NCBI GenBank assembly: GCA_006386115.1
Contig: VFIW01000141.1
Span: forward strand, 32,008-96,007
Direction: 5' to 3'
Length of the DNA stretch: 64,000 nt
DNA from: Globisporangium splendens
Lineage: Eukaryota; Oomycota; Peronosporomycetes; Pythiales; Pythiaceae
Position numbers and translations under genes: made by a program. Below are positions 44,728-55,830 of this stretch, piece after piece; position 1 is the stretch's first letter; every line of letters begins with the position of its first letter. A model generated the notes under the pieces. It ran no database searches and was not told the DNA's origin. It saw only the letters and a list, made by a program, of their open reading frames with translations.

Positions 44728-47238
44728 ATGACTTCGCCCAAGTTGACGTCCAGAAGCGTCGACACTGTCCACCTAGAAGAAGAACAACAGCAGCAGCTCG
44801 CCCTTGAGAGAGATGAACGCCAGCAGACGTGGTTTGCGGCCGCGGAGGTCGGTGATGTCGTGACCATGGCGCACGTTCTCGCGCAGCAGCCTGAGCTGAT
44901 CCAAACCACCACACGGCTTCAGGTACAGCGCAAACTGGGATAGTCTGGTTCGAATCGAATCGATCGAGTTGACGCTGTGGCTTGTTCATATCGTATCCTG
45001 TAGGGCATGAATGCGACGACGACGGCGCTCCAAGTGTGTGTGTGGCGCAACGAGCACAAAGCCGTGGAATGGCTCCTGGATGCAGGTCATGCGGAGATCG
45101 ACACGACCGACGAGCACGGCGTCACGGCGCTCATGATCGAGCTCATCCGCGTCGGGATCGAGAAGATGTTCCCGTTCCCGCTGCTGCGCTCGCGGCGCAT
45201 CAACGTGAACTCCAACGTAGAGGTACGCAGCGAAAGGAAATGATCCTATTCCTTTGAACCACATGGTGAGACGGAATGGAGATACCGAGGCTCACCCTGA
45301 CCATTGCTTTGCTTTGTCGATTGTTTCCATCAGCAGGTCGCCAAACTCAAGCGCAAATTCGCTAAGGACCGGTCGTCGTATAGCAACATCGATACTCGGA
45401 CACTGGAATTGCTGCTTGCGCGCGGCGCAAACGTAAACCACTGCAGCCATGTACGAAAAGAGAAATGCCAGTGGCGCTCCTCAGACGTTTGACTTTTTTT
45501 CTTCTGCAGAATAGCGAGACACCTTTATTACTGGCAATAGGCGACGGCCTCATCAAGCACGTCCAGATTCTATTAGCACACGGCGCGGATGTGTTTGTCC
45601 ACGACCCACATGGCCGCTCGACCCTCGAGATCGCATGCGAGTATGGGTACACAGATATCGCGCAGGAGCTGATCACGAAAGCGGAAAGTCTCGTCCAGAT
45701 CAGTGGGGTACGAGAGAAAAAGAACGCAAAAACAGTGGTTTCTAGGTCGATCTTATCAATTGCTAACAGCTTCATCACGAAAATTAGGAACGAGCACTGC
45801 GGCGTGGCGTGTGCCATGACTTCCCTGGTGTCCTGGAGCTGTTGGTGCACAGAGTCATGCAAGTACTCGCGTCGGACGAAGAACGCACCAAGGTACATGC
45901 GTCTACCCATGCACTGTCTGGATTTTTCTTATTGACGAGTGGATTACCTCCATTCCTATAGCTTGTCGGTCGCTTGTTACATTTAGCTGTCGAACACGAC
46001 GCGCCAGCGTGCGTTGAGCACATATTACGCGTGTGCAGCATCGATGTGAATTGGAGAAACTCGGAGGAAGAAGGTGGCCAAACGGCCGTCCACCTCACCT
46101 GCATCTTTCGCCGATCTGAGATTCTGCGGATCTTACTCCAGAACGGCGCGAATGCCGATCTCTGCTGCGACGACAGAGCCATGTCGTCTGGGAACGGATA
46201 CTCGCCGTATCACCTCGCGATCTTGCACCACGGCGAAGATCAGATCAGCCTCCTGGCGCAGCACGGTGCGAATATCAATCTTCTGGACCAGGTAAGAACC
46301 TAGCAGCCAATAAGGTAAACAAGCATGCATTGTGTGGTGGTGTATCTTTGTGCATCAAAGTTTGACGGACCACTCCATCATTGCAGCGAGATGTCGAAGC
46401 TGTTGAGAATTGGATGAACTCGACTCGGCACTATTGATCCATTCTCTCACAACGACTTTGCTTCTCCCTAGCACCACGACACGCCGCTTGCACTTGCCGT
46501 CAAGACGAAAACCGTGGGTCGCGAGCGCATGGCCCAACTCATCCGCCACGGCGCCAAATTTGTGTTTCCGACATCTGCCAGCCGCGACCAGGTACGAACA
46601 AGTTATCTGTGATCACCTATCGAGGTTGAATCATAGAGACCTCAATTTGATAACCCCTGTATGTATGTTTCGAAAACGTGTGTGTTACCTTTTCGTGCTA
46701 TTTAGTTTTCGTCGACTTTGGCATCCTGGTTGCACGAGTTGGCACCGAGAACGGCGTCATCGGAGCTAGTGATGACGCTTTTGAATGCTTCAGATGTGAT
46801 CACGTGCGATGTAAATGCCAGCTTTTGCATCTGCTTTTCCTTACTCTGTGAAATTCTGCTTTGACCCAGGCATTGACATTTGACCCTGTATTATGTGTAT
46901 GTTTTTGTGCGCTAGTGGTATCGATGTGTGATCGACGTGCTACTCTGGTCCAAACACATCGAAGAAGCGCTGTTGGTAGTGATCTTGGTGCTTTTCTCAC
47001 CTCGACGGCGACCAGCGCTCTTGGTAAGTTGAGACTCGTGAGCTGAGGCTACTGATCATGATCTTGAAAGCTGCAGCTGGCAATGGTTCTAATACTATTT
47101 GTCAAATCCCAGGCATTGCAGCACATCTCGGCTTGGGCGACGGCATTCCGAGCCGACGCAGTAGTCCACAAGCTCCTTTGCGACACACTTGGCCGGCGTG
47201 AAAGCGACGACTTGATGTCATCTGTCTCAGCTCAATAA
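44728..47238 (+). CDS. Ankyrin-repeat protein A
   Basis: Ten exons: 44728-44922, 45004-45222, 45337-45450, 45510-45707, 45788-45892, 45962-46291, 46472-46591, 46706-46810, 46916-47023 and 47113-47238. The protein has 539 residues. Every exon is a multiple of three and all nine introns are phase 0. A conserved N-terminus (QQTWFAAAEVGDVVTMAHVL) leads ankyrin repeats (ATTTALQVCVWRNEHKAVEW, ETPLLLAIGDGLIKHVQILL, QTAVHLTCIFRRSEILRILL). A helical C-terminus follows (VLLWSKHIEEALLVVILVLF). Exon 3 has a tandem acceptor (CAGCAG); the second AG is chosen because it gives the exon length of the paralogue. Ankyrin repeats bind partner proteins, but the partner and role are unknown. The paralogue lies at 55831-58103. 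Confidence 0.85.
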
Positions 47239-50229
47239 AGGATTCAGCAGCGATCGCTAGTATTGTTTTATATTCTCTTATCCCAACGTCAAGTACCATT
47301 CAAGGAAGGAAGAAAAGGGGAGATGCACTAGTGGGTTCATGCCATGCCATGTGCACCACCGTGCCTTTGGCACATCCTCTTCCTGAGAAAAGCCTCCAGG
47401 AATTTCGTCGATCCGAGTAGGTGAAGTCAAAATGGATAGGCACGACAACTTGGAGGCTCCTGTCCATCCAGACTCGTGTTGCGCTGCCAGTGTCGACATC
47501 CACGCCAAAAAAGACAAACCATGCATGCAAGAACATTACGTAAAGAGATGTGGCCATAATCCAAGTTCACAAGGCATAGAATGCGACGAAGCGCTTTCTC
47601 AGTAAGTACCGACAGACAACGAATTTCTTCTCGAGTACTCACTGACACACACACACACACCGAAGTACAACAGAACAATTTTGAGTCTTCGCAGTTCAAC
47701 TTACGAACGGGCTCGCGTTTTTCTTCTGGGGAGTATCTTATTAGGGTCTCCTCAATAGGCAGCGAAAAAGATTCAGGGTAGCGGATCTTTGGGTCAGGCA
47801 CGGTCTCGCAATGACACTGTGCGACACACTGTGGGCTCAGAAGGATCCAGTCCACGCGTTAATGTGGGGGGATTTCTATTGCATTTCCCCACGAAATGGA
47901 CCGTTCCCCTTTTCCTACGTGCGACTGTAGATGAGAGCTTCAACAAACTTTTAAAGCGGACACGTGAATGCGTGAGTTCATTGTATGCAACGTTGGCGAA
48001 GGCGCGACTAACTAACTCTTCTTTGACTTTTTCGAGGCTCCATTCACACGCCAGGATCGCTACTGTAACGCGGTAAGCCTTGTTGCTTGCGACGGCATGG
48101 TCACGGAAATATTTCTCACAGTGCAGGCTGAGCTATGCCAGCTAAAGCTGTATCTGCACTTCGTGTCTGAAAATACACTTGCACGGTTTTTCGAATTTCG
48201 GTAATAGGCATTTTCGAGCTGGATTATAGGATTCTTTGTTTTGGACCGAGTTTCGACTAACCCCTTTATTCCTCATCCCTGCCGATATCTTTGCTGGCAT
48301 GTACAAATACCACACACGTGGAAGGCCACAAACTGCAGATGGTTTGCACCCACCATGAAGGAATTTCCTCGGCGTCGTTGGTCGAGGTGTATTAATGTCA
48401 GATTCTCCAATGCACATGTTTCAGAATCGTGACCGTTCCTGCGCAGCATTGAATCTCGAGCGATGTCCTGAGCGTCAAAGTGCCGACCTTGTCTTCTCAA
48501 CTTGTCTATTCTGTCAATACAACTGAACTCAGCTCCAACCCGGTGCATGTACAAGTGCTTCGCAATCAGTATTTTATTATCTTTGCTCGATGTTTGCCAC
48601 ACGTGCATTTTGTTGGCTGCCGGATGGCGATATCGTTTGTTTTTGTAGCCAACGGCGCCGCCACTTTCTTGTCAAGGCGCAACCTCAGAGCCACAACAGA
48701 GAAAACTATACTATCTCGGCTGGACACGCCAGACCGATGAGCGTGTTGCTCATCAGGAGGGACGAAGCACAGCGTCTGTGATGTGACGACCGCATCATCA
48801 GTAATTCAGGAACAACATGCACGCTGACAATATACTCACATCTTCTACTAGGTACGAAGCGAGTCCACATTAAAAAGTTAAGAATGTTGATCCCGGTTGT
48901 CCTACCAGCGGATGCCTGCCTGAGTCCTACTTTTGTTGTTGTCTCGACAGGATTATAAGAAACCAGTCGAAGTTGTCGCACAGTATTAACTGGTCCGCAT
49001 TCGCTTCAACTTTTTCCCACATCTTGATTATAAACTGGCGAAGTGTCTGGTGCTGATAAACGACTTTAGTCCGGATTTAAGCATGAGCTTTTTGTGTTTA
49101 AACTCCTTGCTAATAAGTCGATCTTTGTGTTGTCGCATAAAACAGGACCAAACTAATTGCTGGCTATCTACTTATTGATCAACCCACTGGACAAAACAGT
49201 ACAATGCTTGTAGGTGCGCCAGCCTAGACTTTAGCACAGTGACGAATGAAGTGGCGTCGCGCGTGCAGCAGCCTGGTACGCTTCGCTCGCTTCAATAGTT
49301 TATCGCGAACAATCGCACTAGAATTAACGTTTGGTCAATGCCTTGCCATTAAAACCGTCTTCATGAGTATTGATTTGCATAACCTGGCAAAAATCACCTG
49401 CATGCTCTCCATTTGGCGGATATGCTCTCCGGCATGAGAATGAAGAGATTACAAAGTTGGTTTAAAACTCCGACAGCGGTTGCTTGCAACGTGGATGAAT
49501 TCCAAATAGTGCTCCCAAACGAAGCGGAGTGAGAATAGAGTACGCATCTGCATAACATGCCGTCTCCTTCGCCATCGTTTTCTTCGGGAAATGACCACCT
49601 CAAATGTGCTATCAGATGATACAGCATCACAGGACATCGTCTTCTCGAGAGGGACACCCTCTCAAACTTGCTAATCCGCTAACATAGAGAAAACTCGATA
49701 CAAATCACCTCCAAGCAACTGCATTTTTTCGATCGAATTAGTTCGAAAGCACAAAATTTTCAACAACCATGATTCGTCGCCAGTCGTTACGCGGATCGAC
49801 GAACGCGTTCGGCTCGTTGGATACAGCGACAGCGACCCCATGCGACTTTTAAAGTATCGCCAGATATTGCCAGAAACATCCTTGCGTTTCTGGCACGATT
49901 GGAACTCGTCTGCCGGTGTTCGTCAGGTGCTTTTATGCAAAGCCATTCGACGCAGAGCGACCGATACGTTCGAAAACGATCCCCGAATGAAATCTGGAAA
50001 GTCTGCGAGTCGTACTTTATTTTATGTGTCAGCGAATAAGCCTACTTTTTTTTTAACAAGACAGAAGTGTCGCTCTCTGTGAGACAAAAAAGGCAGCCAC
50101 AGACAGTCCAATCAACGACGACAGGTGTGCTTGTATGCCACACGCCACCCACTCGCCTCGGATTCGTTTTTCTTTAAAGAATGCTCTCCCTTTCTTTCCT
50201 CATGCCAACGCTGTAACTGCACACGAGGC
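47239..50229. other. Gene-poor stretch; possible decayed gene on the minus strand
   Basis: On the minus strand 47278-47560 has protein-like pieces in two frames (FFGVDVDTGSATRVWMDRSL, then RIDEIPGGFSQEEDVPKARW), as if a gene had lost its frame. On the plus strand 49795-50080 also has a protein-like frame (LLKYRQILPETSLRFWHDWN) without a clear start. Neither is recognised. An AC microsatellite lies at 47645-47660. Confidence 0.3.
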
Positions 50230-50237
50230 CATCACAG
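50230..50237. repeat. hAT target-site duplication, left copy
   Basis: CATCACAG directly precedes the left terminal inverted repeat and recurs at 55396-55403. Eight bases is the standard hAT duplication length. Confidence 0.85.
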
Positions 50238-50256
50238 CACGCCTAGAACGAAGAAA
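50238..50256 (+). repeat. hAT left terminal inverted repeat
   Basis: CACGCCTAGAACGAAGAAA, inverted relative to 55377-55395. Confidence 0.85.
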
Positions 50257-50524
50257 TTGTGAAGTCAACTTCCGGGGTTTTATTGTGAAGGTAAAAAACC
50301 TTATAAAGTAACTTCAAACGATTTCCAGCTTCAAAGTGTCTCGGAAATAAGTGAGTGAATGTTACTGTACTGCTGCGACTCTTCGAATAACTTCACAATT
50401 CTGAGCTTCGGATTGGCTGAAAGTGACACCCCTACGTTGATTGGGCAAAAACAATGGAGATCTTTTCTCGAGAAACGACACAAAATTCAACAATTTACTG
50501 CTTCAACGCAAGAGGAAGACACTA

Positions 50525-52294
50525 ATGGAGCAAGAGGCGATGGTGGACACAGGCGATGTTATCACCACCACAGTCACCGAGAGGTCAGCGCTCGCACTCT
50601 ACAAGCCTGACCGTGGTGATGGACAGGACGCGATGTCTCTGCAGTCGGTATTCGAAGCCGTCCATCGCCAGGTTCAGGTGCTTCTAGCTGACCACGAGCA
50701 GCTCCATGATCAGCAATGCCAAGCGCAGCAGTGCATGCTGCAACTGCAGGAGCAAGCAGATCAGCACGCTCAGCTCCAACTTCGCTCAGAAGCAAAGCTA
50801 CAGCAGGCGCTAATGGACGCGCAGACCCAACTGCAAGGCGACGCGCGCGCATTCGTGCAAGCGCAAACGCGAGCGCACGCCGAAGAGAACTACCGCAAGC
50901 TGGCAGAGAGCCTGCAAGCTATGCTGGTAGAGTTGTGTGCACGGGCGCATGTGCAGACTGAGGCGGCTGCCGAGCAGCATCTGAAGGAGTTCACAGCGGT
51001 GACGCTCGAGAAGCTCGAAATTGGTTTCAAGGGCGTTCTGTCCGATGCATGCGACGAGATGTCAGCGGCGACACATCAGCGCGTTGAAGATTACGTAAAT
51101 CAAGCGCAAGAATCAATGAAAAAGCATCTTGACCAAGCCATAATAACGACAAACGCGAGAGCGCAAGCGCTGGTCGTAACTACGAGCGAGCTGAGCAACG
51201 CTCAGAACGTGGAAAAGTTGCTACATACACTCACCGATCAAATCAAAGAGAACCTGACCGATACGCGCTCGCTGGCACTTGAAAAGGCTGAAAGCACTGC
51301 GCGAATGTGCGTTGTGGAACGAGCAGTCGAGTCCGAGCGCAGGCAGGAAGAGCTTATTCGAAGTAGCGTCTCTGAGATTGTGAGTTCGTCTTTGGTCCGA
51401 GCCCAACAAACGATGCAGCGCCACCTAGAAGATGCGATTGCTGACACAAATTCAAAATCCTTGGATTTAATTCAGGCATCGAGCTCATTGAGCAAGACCC
51501 AGTTATGTGCAATGAAAGAGCAAGTGGAAACGCAGCTAAGTGAGATCCGTATGTTGGCGTTGGCAAAAGCTGAATCAACAGCACAGCTTTGTGCGAGCCA
51601 GCAAGCCACCGAAGCAGAACGGAAGCTGGAAGAGGTGTTTCAAGACAAAATTGCTGCCTTTGCGGCGACTGAGGAGCGCAATGTGCAGCAGAAGCTCGAT
51701 CAAGCGATTGTCGAAGTCGGTATAAAATTACAGGATGTGAAAAGCGACTCACTCATCCGCATCGACAGCCAGCATCGTGAGCTGCAGGCTGGAGTCGAGA
51801 AGCAACTACAGGAGCTTCGTTCGCTAGCAATGGAAAGTGAACGCAAAATTAACGAGCTATTAGAGACGAGACTTGCTGAACTCAAACTCATTTTGAACAG
51901 CAAGAGCGCCGAGGCAACAATTAAAAGCGATACGGACATTGTTGCATCTACAAAGGTATGTCATGAAGCGGCGAAGCTTGGCCCCACAGAGATCGTTTCT
52001 CAGTCCACTACCGGCAATCAAGTTGCTTCGAAAGGTAGCGTTGAGATGTTGCTATCGAGTATGCAGCGGCAATTGAATGAACAAACTGAGAAGGTGATGG
52101 CCCGAGCACGTACTGATGTATTTGAGAAGGTGTAAGAACGTCGTGCCTCTGAACAGCGCGTACAAGCGAGTATCCAAGATATGCAAGCAAAGTCACGCCA
52201 AGACGACATCGCGGCTGCTGAAGCCAAGATGAAGCAGCTTCCACTTGCTGTTCAAACAAAGATCCGGAAATTGCAAACGTTCTTGTCAACGTAG
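50525..52294 (+). pseudogene. Long coiled-coil protein ORF inside the hAT element, one in-frame stop
   Basis: The ATG at 50525 (MEQEAMVDTGDVITTTVTER) opens 536 codons to TAA at 52133-52135. The same frame then runs on for 52 codons of identical character (ERRASEQRVQASIQDMQAKS) to TAG at 52292. Nearly the whole protein is Gln/Glu/Ala/Leu-rich heptad sequence typical of a long coiled coil. Two internal blocks are similar: TDTRSLALEKAESTARMC and LSEIRMLALAKAESTAQLC. There is no signal peptide or known domain. Because it lies between the hAT ends it is either a transposon-encoded second protein or a captured host gene. A natural product ending at the TAA cannot be excluded. Confidence 0.6.
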
Positions 52295-52380
52295 GAGCCT
52301 GCACAACTTGCATTATTGCAACGCTCATTATGTATTTTCCGTATAACGTGCACACATGCATATCACAATCAATCTGCTGC

Positions 52381-54666
52381 TTAATACTCCACTTCATCAT
52401 CAAAGCTCGCACTTGAAAATGTCTGGATGATTTCTTGATCGACGTCACTATCCATATCGTCATCGATACCCACGAGAACGTGGAATGGAATATGAGCCGC
52501 AATCGTATCAACTGGGATCTTGTCACACTGAGAAAGCTGAATATAATCGCGGTTGCAGTTCAGAAAGGAGCTCATTTCGACGCTAGGATCTCCTAAACTG
52601 ACTCGGTGGTTTGTTACCATCCTTCCACATCCACCAAAATCGCGCTCGATTTGAGCAGAAGATGTTGGAAACCCAAATACGGTTTTCGCCACTTTAGGTA
52701 GGAATTTGTAGTTACTTGAAGCCGCTTGCCGTTGCCAAAAGTCAAGAACAGACTCACATTGCGTTGTCGGCTCCGCCATCCATCACTGGAGCTCCTCTTC
52801 AACACGGCTTTCACGAACATCGGCAATGTTGACGCTGTCTTGCAGAGCACCAGCTCCAAACATGTCCAGCAGCTCATCGGAGAAATGTGTTTGAGGCGAA
52901 GCCGCAGGAATGACGGTCTCCACGATTTCCTCAGCCATACTTACCACCACCATTTTCCTCACGTTGTTTAGTATCGTCAGCTTTATTGAATCGACGACTC
53001 GGTTGCTTGCTTCCGGCGCCACCCCACGCGCCACATTACAGAATCTCACTACTTTCGACAGATTTTTGTCGAGATCCTTGAAGCGTGGTTCTAGAAAGAG
53101 CTGGGTCTCAAACACGAACGGCTGCTTTCTGCGGGCAGCAGGATCTGTGTATCGATTAAAAAAGCGATTGTCAAAGGCTTCAGCAAGTAATTGGCGAGTT
53201 TTTGCAACCAGCGGGGTGAGCTCATGTGGCGCTGGATGCTTCGGAGTCTGACCAGGAGATTGATAATCTCTGAGAGATTGTGTGGCATCCAATGTTACTG
53301 TGCGCAGACGATAGAGCACAAGAAGCGAGCCCACCTGATGCGCAGCTTCTGCTTGGCTCTTTCGGTTTAACGCGTGAATAGGGATGAGTAACGACAGGAG
53401 CTGGGAAAGATTCTGCTTGTCAGCAGCCAATAGAAATGGTGTAGGAGGAGAGGACTGGTCTCGCAGCAAAGCGTAGCGATCCGCGCGCGCTCGAAAAAAC
53501 TCTTCCAGCGGACCCCAGAGCTGCCGAATGCGCTCTATCACGCGTGTCAAACCCAAGAAACGGTGCGAGCTGTAGTCGAGCAGACGCGTCTTTTTTCCAC
53601 ACCCTTGAAATTGGCAAAGAGCTTGAAAGAGGTCGCCCATCTTTTCCACGTCTCGTACAGTGCGAATAGTCTACTTGATCCGCTCTACCAGTTCAGTCAT
53701 CTCGATGTTGTGTGAATCCGACTTATTGTCGACCAACCCACAAGCCCACTTTGTGGCCGCATTTGTCATGTGAGGAATGCACCACTCCCATGACAAGCTG
53801 AGCCCTTCGTTCATCATCCACTTTACAACTGAGCCGCCGTCGCTCATTGCACCAAAGAAGTTGTCAGATGACAATCCAAAGTCGCTCAGCATATCTGCGA
53901 TCCACCTCTTAAACGGGCGGCGAATCCCTGCTTCACGATCATCGTATGAAAGATTGAAGCGGCGCGTTCCGAGCATCACCGAGTTGAATTTCCATTTCTC
54001 ATCCACGAAATACACACGCACGCCGAGATACTTGGCATGCTGCGGCTTGCATGTCCAGAAATCTGCTACAATCGTCAACGATTTGCCACCATCTTGCACA
54101 CTCTTTCGTAGACGCTGCTTGATCTCTCGCTTGACTGCAGCGTACATCTCGATAATCGAATGCATCACGGTTTTTGAATTGATTACCGTGCGAAACTGGT
54201 CTTTGACGATGAGGTCGTTGATCAGCAAAGAGTCGTAGTATTCACCTGCTCGGAACGGTAAGCTGTTGAGCACGATCCGACGAGTTTCGAGCAGGAGTCT
54301 CAGGCGGGCAGGGTCGTCACGAAACATGATACTACTTTTCAGGTCCTCCATCTCATCTTCACGTGTTCGCTTCTTAGCGGCCTCAGCTTGAGTCTTGTCT
54401 AACGTAATGTTGTGTGCGTCCTTAAGGTGTTTTGTCGCGTTAGACGTTCTTCCACTATAGAGGGGGATAACAGCCCAGTTGTCACGGCAGTGTTGCGACG
54501 CCAAGCATACCCATCCGATCTCATTTTGGTCGCCACAGGTCACGCGAACACCCCACACAAATATGATTGATCGCTCCCCAGGCTCCTTCGAAACCAATGC
54601 AATATCGGTTCTTACTCCAGGATTAAATCTCTGGATTGCGTCTTCGACGGCTGCTGGTGCCTCCAT
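52381..54666 (-). pseudogene. hAT transposase with BED-like finger, two in-frame stops
   Basis: One continuous frame from ATG 54666 (MEAPAAVEDAIQRFNPGVRT) to TAA at 52381 would give about 760 residues but is broken by TAG at 53671-53673 and TGA at 52783-52785. It begins with a BED-like zinc finger (WVCLASQHC, ATKHLKDAH). Next comes the DDE-type core (SLTIVADFWTCKPQHAKYLG, AMSDGGSVVKWMM), and RLLDYSSHRFLGLTRVIER where hAT proteins have their conserved R...R block. It ends with the hAT dimerisation domain (FPTSSAQIERDFGGCGRMVT). The frame can be followed for about 130 codons upstream of the ATG. The two stops make this copy inactive, though the rest of the frame is undamaged. Confidence 0.85.
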
Positions 54667-55376
54667 GATCGCTGGCGCACGATCGTATGGCAAAAGGGCG
54701 AGCGGCTGAATTGCAGTTCTGGACGAAGACACTGCGACGCTCTTGGTACAGGAGCAGAGCTCCTCTTGGGCAGCGTGCTCTGCGCTTACGCGGTGGGCGC
54801 GTTCGGCAGCTCGAATGTCTCTTTCGCCCAAGCGAAGATCTCGTACAGCCTGAGCACCGATCAAGAAATGTTGCGGCGGCCGAAGAGATTGGTGATGCTT
54901 TAAAAAGCTACTGGGTTGTATTCGCTGTGTATTGCACGAATAGGATGGCGTTACACCCGCTGCTGATGCAGCCACACAATGTGAGCTCAACGCGTTGAGG
55001 TGCACAACAGCCTCGAGGCTGCTGCTATTATTGCCGCCGATCTGTTGCTGCTGCAACTGCGATCCAAGCTTTCGTGATGCGCGCTCGCCTCAGCAGATGA
55101 TGTAGCGAACGGCAAGTGTTTAAAGTTGGCACGGCGACGTTTGATGTGGATCTTTTCAAATTTTTAAATTTGATTTTTGCCGGATTATGACCAATCAGTC
55201 CGCTGAAAAAGCGAAGTTTTATGTTGCACATGCGACAGATGAGAAGTTTGAGAGTGAAGAGCAACTTAAACTTCACGATATTGTGAAGAATCTGATTCGA
55301 AGTCGGATTCTCAGAATACCGTAGTCATGGCGGTATCTGTGAAGCTCGAAACGCTCAGTTACTACTTTGAAACCGG

Positions 55377-55395
55377 TTTCTTCGTCCGAGGCGTG
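55377..55395 (-). repeat. hAT right terminal inverted repeat
   Basis: On the minus strand CACGCCTCGGACGAAGAAA, matching the left end at 17 of 19 positions. Confidence 0.85.
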
Positions 55396-55403
55396 CATCA
55401 CAG
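55396..55403. repeat. hAT target-site duplication, right copy
   Basis: CATCACAG, identical to 50230-50237. Confidence 0.85.
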
Positions 55404-55830
55404 GTATACCTGAGATCACAGTTGTTCCCTGTAACGCAAACCAGAAAAGCTACCTAGAGCCTAGCGTGAAGATATCGTTCATACTGGCTGCCACGACGTG
55501 TCTCAACGACCGCTGATCTCGACAATGCATGCACTATCGCGTTTCCATGGTGTTCGTTGGTGCCCCGAAATTGCGTTTCATCATGATGTCTGTATCATGT
55601 ATTTTAAAAACTACCCAACCAATACGTTACGCTCACTGTACTCATTGAGACTTGTTTCTCTCTTTCCTTCGCCGGATTTTCCTTCGTCACTCGTTCATTC
55701 CTTCCCTCATTCTTCAATACGAGTCCTACTTGCCACATCTGTTCGTGGCCTACAACCGCCATCGATCAAAGAAAAAGATAACAAAATCGGCCCAGTCCGT
55801 TGTCAGCAAACACACAGAATCGAAGACACC
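55404..55830. other. Upstream region of ankyrin gene B
   Basis: No gene is seen. A pyrimidine-rich stretch (TTTCTCTCTTTCCTTCGCC near 55662) following CTCATTGAGACTTG may be its initiator region. Confidence 0.35.

Larger units (their letters stand above)
50238..55395. mobile_element. hAT-family DNA transposon carrying two genes
   Basis: The element is 5158 bp. The left end reads CACGCCTAGAACGAAGAAA and the right end, on the minus strand, CACGCCTCGGACGAAGAAA: 17 of 19 bases match. It is flanked by perfect 8-bp CATCACAG repeats. Inside are a plus-strand coiled-coil ORF (50525-52294) and a minus-strand transposase (52381-54666) that converge with an 86-bp gap. Both have in-frame stops, so this copy is probably not autonomous. 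It sits between the two ankyrin paralogues. Confidence 0.85.

Noticed and set aside
44948..44972. GGTTCGAATC resembling a tRNA T-arm
   Set aside because: It lies in an intron of the ankyrin gene and no matching acceptor or anticodon arm can be folded around it.
3972..53673. Stop-codon reassignment as the cause of in-frame stops
   Set aside because: All three stop codons are involved and every housekeeping gene here ends normally with no internal stops.
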